A stretch of 12,011 nucleotides of DNA from an uncultured Clostridia bacterium (GTDB lineage Bacteria; Bacillota; Clostridia; Oscillospirales; Oscillospiraceae). Of the stretch, positions 1-6,547 are shown piece after piece. Every line of letters starts with the position of its first letter. Position 1 is the stretch's first letter. The notes under the pieces were generated by a model. It had not been told where the DNA came from. It saw only the letters and a program-made list of their open reading frames with translations, and made no database searches. The DNA is taken from the NCBI GenBank assembly GCA_946184215.1, contig CAMHER010000046.1, positions 1 through 12,011 of the forward strand. Reading direction: 5' to 3'. The position numbers and the translations under genes were made by a program.

Positions 1-417
1 TTTATCGCCGAAGCGATCCATGTGGGCGCTCAGCACGCGCCGTCCGTCGCCGAAGGCGGTGAATTTCAGCTTGTGGCCTTTGCCCGCGTGCTCGCTGACG
101 CCCTTTGCGGAATGCTCCGGCAGGTGCAGTTTGCCCAGCGGCAGCAGGCTCATGGGGCTTGTTGTGATCTCCCAGCCCTCCTCCAGCTCGATGATCGAGA
201 CGGAGTCCATGCCCATATAGCCGTTGTCCGCGATCGTCAGCGCCAGCGCGAAGCGGCCGTTGCTGATGAGATAATAGTCCCATTCCTTGATGCGCAGCTT
301 GCCCGCGCGGATGTCCGCGCGGCGGTACACGGGCAGGAGCGAGCGCGCCCAGCCCGGCTCGGTCAGGTTGCCGTTTGCGTCCAGAAGGGGGATGGCTTTG
401 GTGATCTCATGCTGCAT
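1..417 (-). CDS. DUF2804-family protein, N-terminal 139 residues (partial)
   Basis: The reading frame starts at the ATG whose complement is at 415-417 and stays open to the left edge, so only the N-terminal 139 residues are visible. The protein opens with MQHEITKAIPLLDANGNLTE, followed by a GWARSLLPVYRRADI segment and KEWDYYLIS. That layout matches the DUF2804 family as I know it, whose members are usually well over 300 residues and have no established biochemical role. No signal peptide or membrane segment is seen in this part. An AGGAG ribosome binding site lies about 10 nt upstream on the minus strand. The gene follows the helicase-loader gene by 51 nt on the same strand with no convincing terminator between them, so it is probably the third gene of that operon, or it has its own weak promoter there. 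The functional link to replication is unproven. The family call is by recall of motif layout, not a search. Confidence 0.75.
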   Translation of the reverse strand, partial: MQHEITKAIPLLDANGNLTEPGWARSLLPVYRRADIRAGKLRIKEWDYYLISNGRFALALTIADNGYMGMDSVSIIELEEGWEITTSPMSLLPLGKLHLPEHSAKGVSEHAGKGHKLKFTAFGDGRRVLSAHMDRFGDK

Positions 418-468
418 CGTTCTTCCGCTCCTTTTTCTCATATGGCCTCGAAGGGAGGTATCTCTTTC

Positions 469-1425
469 TTACCGCTTGATCAGCCGGATGTCCCGCCCGA
501 CGAAGGGCAGGCGCTCGAAGCTGCCGCGCAGGCGCGAGAAGATCTGCGCCGTATAGCGCCGCTCCAGCTCGTCATAGCTGAGATTGGTGCTGATGATCGT
601 CTTTTTCTCCTCGTAGAGCCTGGTGTTGATGAGCGTATAGAGGGCGCTGTCGGCAAAGGGGGTCGCCATCTCGGTGCCGAGATCGTCCAGGATCATCAGA
701 TCGCAGGAGAGCATCCGACGCACGCGTGCGTCGGCCTCCTCGCTGCGGTCAAACTTCTGCTCTTCAAAGCTCGCGATCACGGCCGAGGCGCTGTCATAGC
801 AGACCGAAAACCCCTTGTCCGCCACCACCCGCGCCACACAGGCCGAGAGAAAAGTCTTCCCCAGGCCGGTCCCGCCCTGGAAGAGCAGGTTGGCAGGGCC
901 TTCAGGGAATCGCTCCGCATATTTTCTGGCAAATTCCAGGACGTTTTTCATTCTTGCGCGGTCTTCGCCGTCATAGAGCGACAGGTCGAACTTCTCAAAG
1001 CTCTCGTCGCCGTTTTTCAGCAGCACGCCCACGTCCCGGGTCAGTTCGGCGTTGTATAGTCTTTTCAGGCACGCGCAGACGCCGCCGCCGTAAATCCCGC
1101 TGTCGCCGCACCTGGGGCAGCTGACGATCGGATCGAGCCAGTCCGGCCCGTGTCCGAGGGCGCGCAGCAATTCTCTCCGCCGCGTCTGCAGACGGAGGTT
1201 TTCTTCTTTCAGCTTTTCGATCTTCTCCGCGCTGTCGTTCTCCCGCGCGAGTGTGATGCGGATCAGTTCCGTCATCTGTGCGCGCATCTGCTCGTCGCAG
1301 CGGCGGATCTCCGGGGACGCGGCATAGGCCTCGGCCAGACGGAGCTGATGCTCGGTCTCGTTTTTCTCACGGATCCTGTCCAGCGCCGTACGCGCCCGGG
1401 CCAGGATCTTTCCGTCGTATGTCAT
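469..1425 (-). CDS. dnaI: DnaI/DnaC-type replicative helicase loader (AAA+ ATPase)
   Basis: A 318-residue cytoplasmic ATPase of the DnaC/DnaI/IstB class, which in Firmicutes loads the replicative helicase onto DNA at origins and restart sites. Residues 1-95 are helical and charged, with a likely coiled coil at about 60-90, and would be the helicase-binding part. A zinc-binding cluster follows (C103, C106, C117, C119). The AAA+ core has Walker A GGTGLGKT at 184-191, Walker B LMILDD at 243-248, a sensor-1 STN at 279-281 and an Arg-containing box RYTAQIFSRLRG at about 290-301, where the arginine finger is expected. The length fits DnaI (about 310 residues). The start ATG overlaps the stop of the upstream DnaD-domain gene as ATGA, implying translational coupling. 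IstB-type transposition helpers share the fold, but they lack the zinc cluster and sit beside a transposase. None is present here, so DnaI is the better call. Confidence 0.92.
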   Translation of the reverse strand: MTYDGKILARARTALDRIREKNETEHQLRLAEAYAASPEIRRCDEQMRAQMTELIRITLARENDSAEKIEKLKEENLRLQTRRRELLRALGHGPDWLDPIVSCPRCGDSGIYGGGVCACLKRLYNAELTRDVGVLLKNGDESFEKFDLSLYDGEDRARMKNVLEFARKYAERFPEGPANLLFQGGTGLGKTFLSACVARVVADKGFSVCYDSASAVIASFEEQKFDRSEEADARVRRMLSCDLMILDDLGTEMATPFADSALYTLINTRLYEEKKTIISTNLSYDELERRYTAQIFSRLRGSFERLPFVGRDIRLIKR

Positions 1426-2342
1426 GCTTTATCTCCCCAGTACTGTTCGATCTTCGTGCCGATATCTTCGTCTTCCTCGTCCTTCGCCCCGGTGCCCCGG
1501 GAACCGTTCGCGCGCCGCCTGCCCTCGGCCTCCTCGATGGAGGCGCCGTCGTGCAGCCCCTTGGCATGCCAGTTTTTCAGGATGCCGTTCATATACGGCC
1601 ACTTCAGCGTGCCGATGTTCGTCAGCGTCCGGTCAAGGGCAGCCTCGATCGCCTCGTCGTCAAAGCCCATTTCGATCCAGCTTTCGAGGTATTTGCTCTC
1701 CGTCCGGCTCAGCTCGCGGCCGCGGATGGACAGGAGGGCCGCCAGACGGTTTTTGTCCTCCCGGCGTTTTTCATCGGCCGTTATGTACTCGTCCGCCAGC
1801 TCCAGCGTCAGGATCTCCCGGTTGGCCCAGCGGTAGGCCTCCTCGGAGATGAAGCGCGGCGAGGGGCGGCGCTCGCTGCCCCAGCGGCGGCGGGCTTCGG
1901 CATCACAGTAATTGAGCAGCACCATGATCACCTCCGGCGGCATGCCGAGATGGTCATAGATATCCACGAGCGTGTTGAGATAGGCCCGGGACGGCGTGGT
2001 GCCGAGGATGCGCGTCAGTTCGGCGAGGATCGGCTGAAAGGCGCCGTCCCGCTCGAAGGTGCCGACGATCTCCCGGGACGGATATTCCACAGGCTCGTCC
2101 GTCGGGTAAAACTTCTCTCCCGGCTCCCGCGTGTGCTCCGTCTGCAGAAGGCGGCCAAGCTTTTCCCGTGCGTCCGCGATCGCGGCGCGGGTGCGGCAGA
2201 GCACGGCGGCGGCCTGCTCGTCGTCGGCGCCGGGATGGCGTGCCAGATACAGCGCCAGCAGCGCCACATCGCCGTCATGGGCGGCGATCAGGGCGTCCGC
2301 GGCGGCGGGCGATATGCAGTTTTCTCCTTTTTTCTCGGCCAT
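1422..2342 (-). CDS. DnaD-domain replication initiation/restart protein
   Basis: A 306-residue protein of the DnaD/DnaB (Firmicutes) family, which remodels DNA and recruits the helicase with its loader DnaI. Residues 11-68 are Ala-rich and helical and could be a degenerate winged-helix region. Two DnaB_2/DDBH2-like segments follow. One is at about 102-182, ending in AYRWANREILTLELA. The second is at about 195-264, ending in KWPYMNGILKNWHAKGLH, which carries the family's YxxxILxxW hallmark. The acidic, low-complexity tail (about 280-297) is probably disordered. The ATG lies 9 nt after a GGAG motif and about 40 nt downstream of a good sigma-A-like promoter on the minus strand, so this is the first gene of the operon. 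The next gene, a DnaI-type loader, overlaps it by 4 nt, which supports a replication role. I cannot tell whether it corresponds to B. subtilis DnaD or DnaB, so no symbol is given. Confidence 0.88.
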   Translation of the reverse strand: MAEKKGENCISPAAADALIAAHDGDVALLALYLARHPGADDEQAAAVLCRTRAAIADAREKLGRLLQTEHTREPGEKFYPTDEPVEYPSREIVGTFERDGAFQPILAELTRILGTTPSRAYLNTLVDIYDHLGMPPEVIMVLLNYCDAEARRRWGSERRPSPRFISEEAYRWANREILTLELADEYITADEKRREDKNRLAALLSIRGRELSRTESKYLESWIEMGFDDEAIEAALDRTLTNIGTLKWPYMNGILKNWHAKGLHDGASIEEAEGRRRANGSRGTGAKDEEDEDIGTKIEQYWGDKA

Positions 2343-2390
2343 GGCGCGCTTCTCCGGAATTTGTTGAAGAATTGTTTACATTGTTAGAAT

Positions 2391-2419
2391 AGTATACCAT
2401 CAAAATCATCTTGTCGCAA
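2391..2419 (-). promoter_or_regulatory. Promoter for the dnaD-dnaI operon
   Basis: On the minus strand, TTGCGA (2419-2414) and TATACT (2396-2391) are separated by 17 nt. A TGG immediately before the -10 gives it an extended -10 (TGn) character. The predicted start is near 2384, giving an untranslated leader of about 40 nt. The -35 box overlaps that of the oppositely directed promoter by 3 bp. Confidence 0.75.
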
Positions 2420-2440
2420 GAGGGGGACTTGTGTTATAAT
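2411..2440 (+). promoter_or_regulatory. Promoter for the U32-maf-mreCD-PBP2 operon
   Basis: TTGTCG (2411-2416) and a perfect TATAAT (2435-2440) are 18 nt apart, with TGT just before the -10 (extended -10). Transcription would begin near 2447, about 32 nt before the U32-family start codon. The next strong terminator in the same direction is at 8710, so one transcript could cover five genes. Confidence 0.8.
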
Positions 2441-2463
2441 CTACTTTGTATCGTTATGTACAC

Positions 2464-2470
2464 AAAGGAG
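2464..2470 (+). promoter_or_regulatory. Ribosome binding site fixing the U32 gene start
   Basis: AAAGGAG stands 8 nt before the ATG at 2479. An in-frame upstream ATG at 2446 would add 11 residues, but it lies at the predicted transcription start and has no binding site of its own. The downstream ATG, giving MTELLSPAGS, also matches the family N-terminus. Confidence 0.85.
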
Positions 2471-2478
2471 TTTGCACG

Positions 2479-4569
2479 ATGACAGAGCTGCTCTCCCCCG
2501 CCGGCTCGCCGGAAGCCGTCATTGCCGCCGTACAAAACGGGGCCGATGCGGTCTATCTCGGCATGGGCGAATTCAACGCCCGCCGGGGTGCCAAAAACTT
2601 TACAGAGGAAGAATTTCAAAAGGCCGTGCGCTATTGCCGCATCCGCGGCTGCAAGGTCTATGTCGCGCTCAACACGCTGGTGGGCGACCGGGAGATGGAA
2701 AAGGCCGTCGCCCAAGCGCGTCTCGCCTCTTCTCTGGGGGCGGACGGGCTGATCGTGCAGGACCTCGGCCTTGTGCGCGCGCTGCGCCAAGCCGTGCCGG
2801 ATATGCCGCTGCACGCCAGCACCCAGATGAGTATCCACAATCTCGCCGGGGTCGAGGCCGCAGCCGAGATGGGTCTCAAGCGCGCCGTTCTCGCGCGGGA
2901 GCTGTCCCTTGAGCAGATCCGCTTCATCACCTCCCACGCCTCCATCGAGACCGAGGTGTTCGTCCACGGGGCGCTGTGCTTCTGCCACAGCGGGCAGTGC
3001 TATATGTCCGCGCTGATCGGCCGCAGGAGCGGCAACCGCGGCATGTGCGCCCAGCCCTGCCGGATGCAGTATTCCCTCGGCGGGCGGATGGACGACTATC
3101 CGCTCTCCCTCAAGGACAACTGCCTGGTCGACAAGCTTGCCGAGCTCGAGGATGCCGGCGTGGCCTGCCTCAAGATCGAGGGGCGCATGAAGCGGCCGGA
3201 ATACACCGCTATCGTCACCGGGATCTACGGCAAGGTGCTGCACGAGCACCGTCCGCCCACACCGGACGAGCTGCGGACGCTGGAGACCGCCTTTTCCCGC
3301 GAGGGATTTACCCAGGGCTATTTCAACGGCGATAAAAAGGACATGTTCGGCGTCCGCGGCGAGGTGGACGAGAAGGAGACCGACCGGCTTTTCTCCTCTG
3401 CCCGCCGTGCCTATTCCGACGGTGAGCTGCGCCGGGTCGGCGTTCATTTCTACACCGTCTGCGAAAAGGGGCAGAACATCCGCGCCATCGCCTTTGACGA
3501 CGAGGGCCACCGCGCCGTCGCCGCCGGCCCCGTGCCGGAGGCCGCCAAGCGTCAGGGCCTGAGCGAGGGCTATATCACCGACCAGATGTTCAAAACCGGC
3601 GGCACGCCGTATCACTGCGTGGAAAACCGGGCTAAGGTGGATCCCTGCCTGTTTCTTCCCGCCGCCGAGATCAACGAGCTGCGCCGCAAGCTGATCGCCG
3701 GCCTGTCCGAGGAGCGCGCCGCGCCCCCCTCCCGCCGCAGTCTGCCGCTCGCGCCGCTCCAGGCTGTTCCCGCCCCTGCGGGAAAGCCCCGCTGGATCTT
3801 CCAGGTGCGCAGCCTTGAGCAGCTCTCTGACGAGCTGTGCGCCTTAAAGCCGGATTACCTCTATGTTCCCGCCATGGAGCTTGCGGAAAACTTTGAGCCC
3901 GTCAAGCCCTTTGTCGAAAATGGCACGCAGATCGTCGCAGTGCTGCCGCGAATCCTCACGGATGAGGAGATCCCGCCCGTTTTCGACGCGCTGACAAAGC
4001 TGGAGCTTCTCGGCGTGCGCGAAGCGCTGGTGGGCAACATCTCCCAGATCGCGCTGGTGAGGCGCGCCGGCATGACGCCCCGGGGCGATTTCGGCCTCAA
4101 CGCCTTCAACTCCCGCTCGCTTGCCGTGCTGCGGGACTGCGGCCTTCTCTCGGCCACCGCGTCGTTTGAGCTGCGCCTGGCCCAGGTCAAGGATCTGCAG
4201 AAATACCTCGATACCGAGCTGATCGTCTACGGCCGCCTGCCCGTCATGGTATCCGACCAGTGCGTGATCCGTCAGAGCGCCGGGCGCTGCAACTGCGCCG
4301 CCGGCCCGGCCCAGATGTCCGACCGCACGGGCAACGTTTTCCATGTGGTCAAGGAGTACGGCTGCCGCAACGTGATCTATAACGCGCACAAGCTCTATCT
4401 CGCCGACAAAGCCGAAGAGCTTGCCGCGTGCGGTCTCTGGGGGCTGCGTCTTCTCTTCACGACCGAAAGCGCGCGGGAGTGCGCCGAGGTCGCAAAGGGT
4501 TATCTCGGTCTTTCGGACTACCGTCCGAACGTCCTCACCCGCGGGCTTTACTACCGCGGCGTGGATTGA
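2479..4569 (+). CDS. U32-family (peptidase U32-like) protein, probable RNA-hydroxylation factor
   Basis: A 696-residue protein of the family historically named peptidase U32. It begins LLSPAGSPEAVIAAVQNGAD, the usual opening TIM-barrel strand. The U32 signature is at 159-177 (E159, F161, G164, C167, G172, C174, S177), followed by C190 and C194. A second cysteine group lies at C595, C604 and C606, and the protein ends LTRGLYYRGVD as relatives do. Characterised relatives include E. coli RlhA (YdcP; hydroxylation of 23S rRNA C2501) and TrhP/YegQ and B. subtilis YrrN/YrrO (hydroxylation of tRNA wobble U34); older reports claimed collagenase activity. The clustered cysteines suggest a metal or Fe-S site and favour RNA modification. 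I cannot tell which RNA is the target. The length is close to RlhA-type two-part members and longer than short U32 proteins. It is the first gene of its operon, with Maf 27 nt downstream. No signal peptide is seen, so it is probably cytoplasmic. Confidence 0.88.
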   Translation: MTELLSPAGSPEAVIAAVQNGADAVYLGMGEFNARRGAKNFTEEEFQKAVRYCRIRGCKVYVALNTLVGDREMEKAVAQARLASSLGADGLIVQDLGLVRALRQAVPDMPLHASTQMSIHNLAGVEAAAEMGLKRAVLARELSLEQIRFITSHASIETEVFVHGALCFCHSGQCYMSALIGRRSGNRGMCAQPCRMQYSLGGRMDDYPLSLKDNCLVDKLAELEDAGVACLKIEGRMKRPEYTAIVTGIYGKVLHEHRPPTPDELRTLETAFSREGFTQGYFNGDKKDMFGVRGEVDEKETDRLFSSARRAYSDGELRRVGVHFYTVCEKGQNIRAIAFDDEGHRAVAAGPVPEAAKRQGLSEGYITDQMFKTGGTPYHCVENRAKVDPCLFLPAAEINELRRKLIAGLSEERAAPPSRRSLPLAPLQAVPAPAGKPRWIFQVRSLEQLSDELCALKPDYLYVPAMELAENFEPVKPFVENGTQIVAVLPRILTDEEIPPVFDALTKLELLGVREALVGNISQIALVRRAGMTPRGDFGLNAFNSRSLAVLRDCGLLSATASFELRLAQVKDLQKYLDTELIVYGRLPVMVSDQCVIRQSAGRCNCAAGPAQMSDRTGNVFHVVKEYGCRNVIYNAHKLYLADKAEELAACGLWGLRLLFTTESARECAEVAKGYLGLSDYRPNVLTRGLYYRGVD

Positions 4570-4596
4570 TTTTACGATTCATTCGGAGAAAAAACC

Positions 4597-5169
4597 ATGC
4601 ACTTTATTCTGGCCTCGGCCTCTCCGCGCCGGAGAGAGCTGATGGAAATGCTTGGCGTGGAGGAGCTTGTGATCCGGCCCGCAAAGGGCGAGGAAACGGC
4701 GGATCCCACGCTTCCGCCCGCGCAATACGTCATGGCGCTCTCCGCCCACAAGGCGCGCGAGGCCGCCGCTGAGGCGCAGCCGGGCGACGTGGTGATCGCT
4801 GCGGATACGATCGTATACATCGACGGCCGCGTCTGCGGCAAGCCGCACAGCGAAGCGGAGGCGGCGCAGATGCTGCGCACGCTCTCGGGCCGGACGCACG
4901 AGGTGTTCACCGGTGTGTGCGTGATCCGAAACGGGCGCGAGCTATGCCGGGCCGAGCGCAGCGCCGTCACCTTCCGTCCGCTGGAGCCCGGCGAGATCGC
5001 GCGCTACATCGCCACCGGCGAGCCCATGGACAAGGCCGGCGCTTATGGCGCTCAGGGAAAGGGCGCGCTCTTCGTCGAGAAGATCGACGGCGACTTTTTC
5101 AACGTCATGGGTCTGCCGCTGTGTGTGCTTGGGCAAATGCTGAAAGAGCAAGGAGTTGGACTTCTTTGA
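4597..5169 (+). CDS. maf: Maf-family nucleoside triphosphate pyrophosphatase
   Basis: A 190-residue cytoplasmic enzyme of the Maf/HAM1-like fold. The family hydrolyses non-canonical or canonical NTPs (dTTP, UTP and modified pyrimidine nucleotides) to monophosphates, and overexpression in B. subtilis blocks septation. Visible motifs are LASASPRRREL at 5-15 (substrate and phosphate binding), AADTIV at 68-73 with D70 as the likely catalytic base, K82, and DKAGAYGAQG at 145-154. The DKAGAY form is that of the YhdE/Maf branch acting on dTTP/UTP rather than the YceF branch. The length is normal. GGAG lies 8 nt before the ATG. Its last codons contain the ribosome binding site and TTG start of mreC (4-nt TTGA overlap), so translation is likely coupled. 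Maf beside mre genes is a familiar arrangement in Firmicutes (maf-radC-mreB-mreC-mreD in B. subtilis), but here radC and mreB are absent from the gap. Confidence 0.93.
   Translation: MHFILASASPRRRELMEMLGVEELVIRPAKGEETADPTLPPAQYVMALSAHKAREAAAEAQPGDVVIAADTIVYIDGRVCGKPHSEAEAAQMLRTLSGRTHEVFTGVCVIRNGRELCRAERSAVTFRPLEPGEIARYIATGEPMDKAGAYGAQGKGALFVEKIDGDFFNVMGLPLCVLGQMLKEQGVGLL
5150..5155 (+). promoter_or_regulatory. Ribosome binding site fixing the mreC TTG start
   Basis: AAGGAG inside the end of maf stands 10 nt before TTG at 5166. The TTG overlaps the maf stop as TTGA. No ATG or GTG in the frame is placed sensibly: upstream in-frame codons lie deep in maf and give no MreC-like sequence. Confidence 0.8.
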
Positions 5170-6008
5170 AAGACTATATCAAAAAATACGGCGTCCGCGT
5201 CGGCATCATCGTCGCCTCCGTCGCGCTGATCATCCTGCTGACGACGGCAGCCCGGGGCGGGCAGATCGGGCTGGTGCACAACGTTTCGGGCGTGCTGATC
5301 TCGCCGGTGCAGAAGGTCGTGAGCTCGGCCGTCAACTGGTTTGACACGATCTACGGCTATCTATACGATTATGACAGTCTGCTGGCGGAAAACGAATCGC
5401 TTCGCAGCCAGCTGGCCGACGCGCAGCAGAGCGCGCGCGACGGCATCGCCGCCTCAGAGGAGAATACCCGCCTGCGGGAGCTTTTGAATCTGCGGGAAAA
5501 GCACGCAGACTATGTCTTTGAATCCTGCAAGGTCGTGCTCTGGTCGTCCTCGAACTGGGCGCACAGCTTCACGATCTCCAAGGGCGCATCCTCCGGCATT
5601 GAGCTGGGCGACCCGGTCGTGACCGAGTACAACGCGGTCGTCGGCCAGGTGACCGAGCTGGGCGAGACCTGGGCCACGGTCTCGACGCTGATCGACGTGG
5701 ACATGTCCGTCGGCGCCTTTGTCGGCGACACGGGCACCTCCGGCATCGTGATGGGCGAGTATTCGTTCATGAAAAACCGTCAGGCCAAGCTGACCTTCCT
5801 GGCCGACGGCGCGCACATTTACGTGGGAGACGAGGTTTTGACCTCCGGCAACGGCGGCGCCTTCCCGCAGGGTCTTGTCATCGGCCGCATCAGCGCCGTG
5901 CAGACCGAGGCCGGCGGCCAGATCGAATACGGCGTGGTCGAGCCGCAGGTGGTATTCGATTCGCTGGTACAGGTATTCGTCATCAAGGACTTTGAAGTGG
6001 TGGAGTAA
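5166..6008 (+). CDS. mreC: Rod shape-determining protein MreC
   Basis: A 280-residue bitopic membrane protein that links the cytoplasmic MreB/MreD machinery to PBP2 in the elongasome. A short basic N-terminus precedes a single membrane helix at about 12-28. A coiled coil follows at about 70-112, rich in Glu, Leu and Gln, as used for MreC dimers. The extracellular beta-barrel part covers about 118-275. It contains SSSNWAHSFTISKGASSGI and the family-typical GDEVLTSGNGGAFPQGLVIG at 221-240. The length matches MreC proteins (about 280 residues). The start is TTG at 5166, chosen from the AAGGAG 10 nt upstream and because it places the membrane helix at the usual distance. The gene overlaps maf by 4 nt and is followed by mreD after a single nucleotide. 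An mreB gene normally precedes mreC, but none is present here. Confidence 0.95.
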   Translation: MKDYIKKYGVRVGIIVASVALIILLTTAARGGQIGLVHNVSGVLISPVQKVVSSAVNWFDTIYGYLYDYDSLLAENESLRSQLADAQQSARDGIAASEENTRLRELLNLREKHADYVFESCKVVLWSSSNWAHSFTISKGASSGIELGDPVVTEYNAVVGQVTELGETWATVSTLIDVDMSVGAFVGDTGTSGIVMGEYSFMKNRQAKLTFLADGAHIYVGDEVLTSGNGGAFPQGLVIGRISAVQTEAGGQIEYGVVEPQVVFDSLVQVFVIKDFEVVE

Positions 6009-6009
6009 A

Positions 6010-6534
6010 TTGTTCAACCGATTTATACGAAAAGATCTGTTCAAGGATTTTCTGACCGTACGCCGCCTGCGGCGCGTGCTGTGGTACGGTGTGTACCTGC
6101 TTGTCGTGCTGATCGTGCAGGACATGGTGCTCACGCAGATCCGCCCGCTGGGCGTCTGCGCCTTTATCCAGCCCGCCGCGGTCGCCGCCGTCGGCATGTT
6201 CGAGGGCGCGATCCCGGGCGTGGTGTTCGGCCTTGTCATGGGCATCTTTACCGATATGTTCACGCCGCACACCGTCGTCACCTACACGGTGCTCTTTCCC
6301 CTTCTTGCCTTTTCCGTGGGCTTTATCTCCCAGTTTTTCCTCAACCGCCGCTTTATGGGCTATATGCTCTCGGCGCTCTTTTCGCTGCTGATCACGGCGC
6401 TGGTACAGGCGCTGCTGGTGGCGCTGGGCGACAGCTGGTCCTTTTCCATACTCCGGACAGCGCTCCTCCAGGCGCTGTGGTCGCTGCCGATGGCCGTGCT
6501 GACCTATTTCCCGCCGGCCAGATGGATCGAATGA
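6010..6534 (+). CDS. mreD: Rod shape-determining protein MreD
   Basis: A 174-residue, strongly hydrophobic integral membrane protein of the elongasome, thought to bridge MreC, MreB and PBP2. Membrane segments can be seen at roughly 23-42, 50-68, 70-84, 92-110, 117-139 and 146-166, with a basic N-terminal tail inside. The FEGAIPGVVFGLVMGIFTD stretch at 64-82 is the region most like other MreD proteins (a G-x-x-x-G-L-x-x-D pattern). Size and hydropathy fit the family of about 160-175 residues. The start is taken as TTG at 6010, only 1 nt after the mreC stop; the GGTGGAG just upstream leaves a short 4-nt spacing. Initiation therefore probably relies on ribosomes finishing mreC. The next possible ATG is about 37 residues in and would delete the first membrane helix. 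PBP2 follows 13 nt downstream. The identity rests on hydropathy plus position between mreC and PBP2. Confidence 0.9.
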   Translation: MFNRFIRKDLFKDFLTVRRLRRVLWYGVYLLVVLIVQDMVLTQIRPLGVCAFIQPAAVAAVGMFEGAIPGVVFGLVMGIFTDMFTPHTVVTYTVLFPLLAFSVGFISQFFLNRRFMGYMLSALFSLLITALVQALLVALGDSWSFSILRTALLQALWSLPMAVLTYFPPARWIE

Positions 6535-6547
6535 GTGAGGCTTCCCT

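Noticed and set aside
418..468. Possible terminator between dnaI and the DUF2804 gene
   Set aside because: Only a 4-bp CCTC/GAGG pairing is seen, with no T-run in the direction of transcription.
469..1425. IstB-type transposition helper (mobile element) for the AAA+ gene
   Set aside because: There is no transposase or terminal inverted repeat nearby, a zinc cluster is present, and it is coupled to a DnaD-domain gene; DnaI is far more likely.
22..2387. Long rightward open frames (22-1059, 1278-2387) opposite the leftward operon
   Set aside because: They are antisense to DUF2804, DnaI and DnaD-domain genes with clear motifs. Their translations are Arg/Pro/Ala-rich without family features, and no ribosome binding site was found; this is the usual shadow effect in GC-rich DNA.
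2434..4389. Leftward open frames opposite the U32 gene (2434-3615, 3844-4389)
   Set aside because: Shadow frames of a strongly conserved gene, with no promoter or ribosome binding site of their own.
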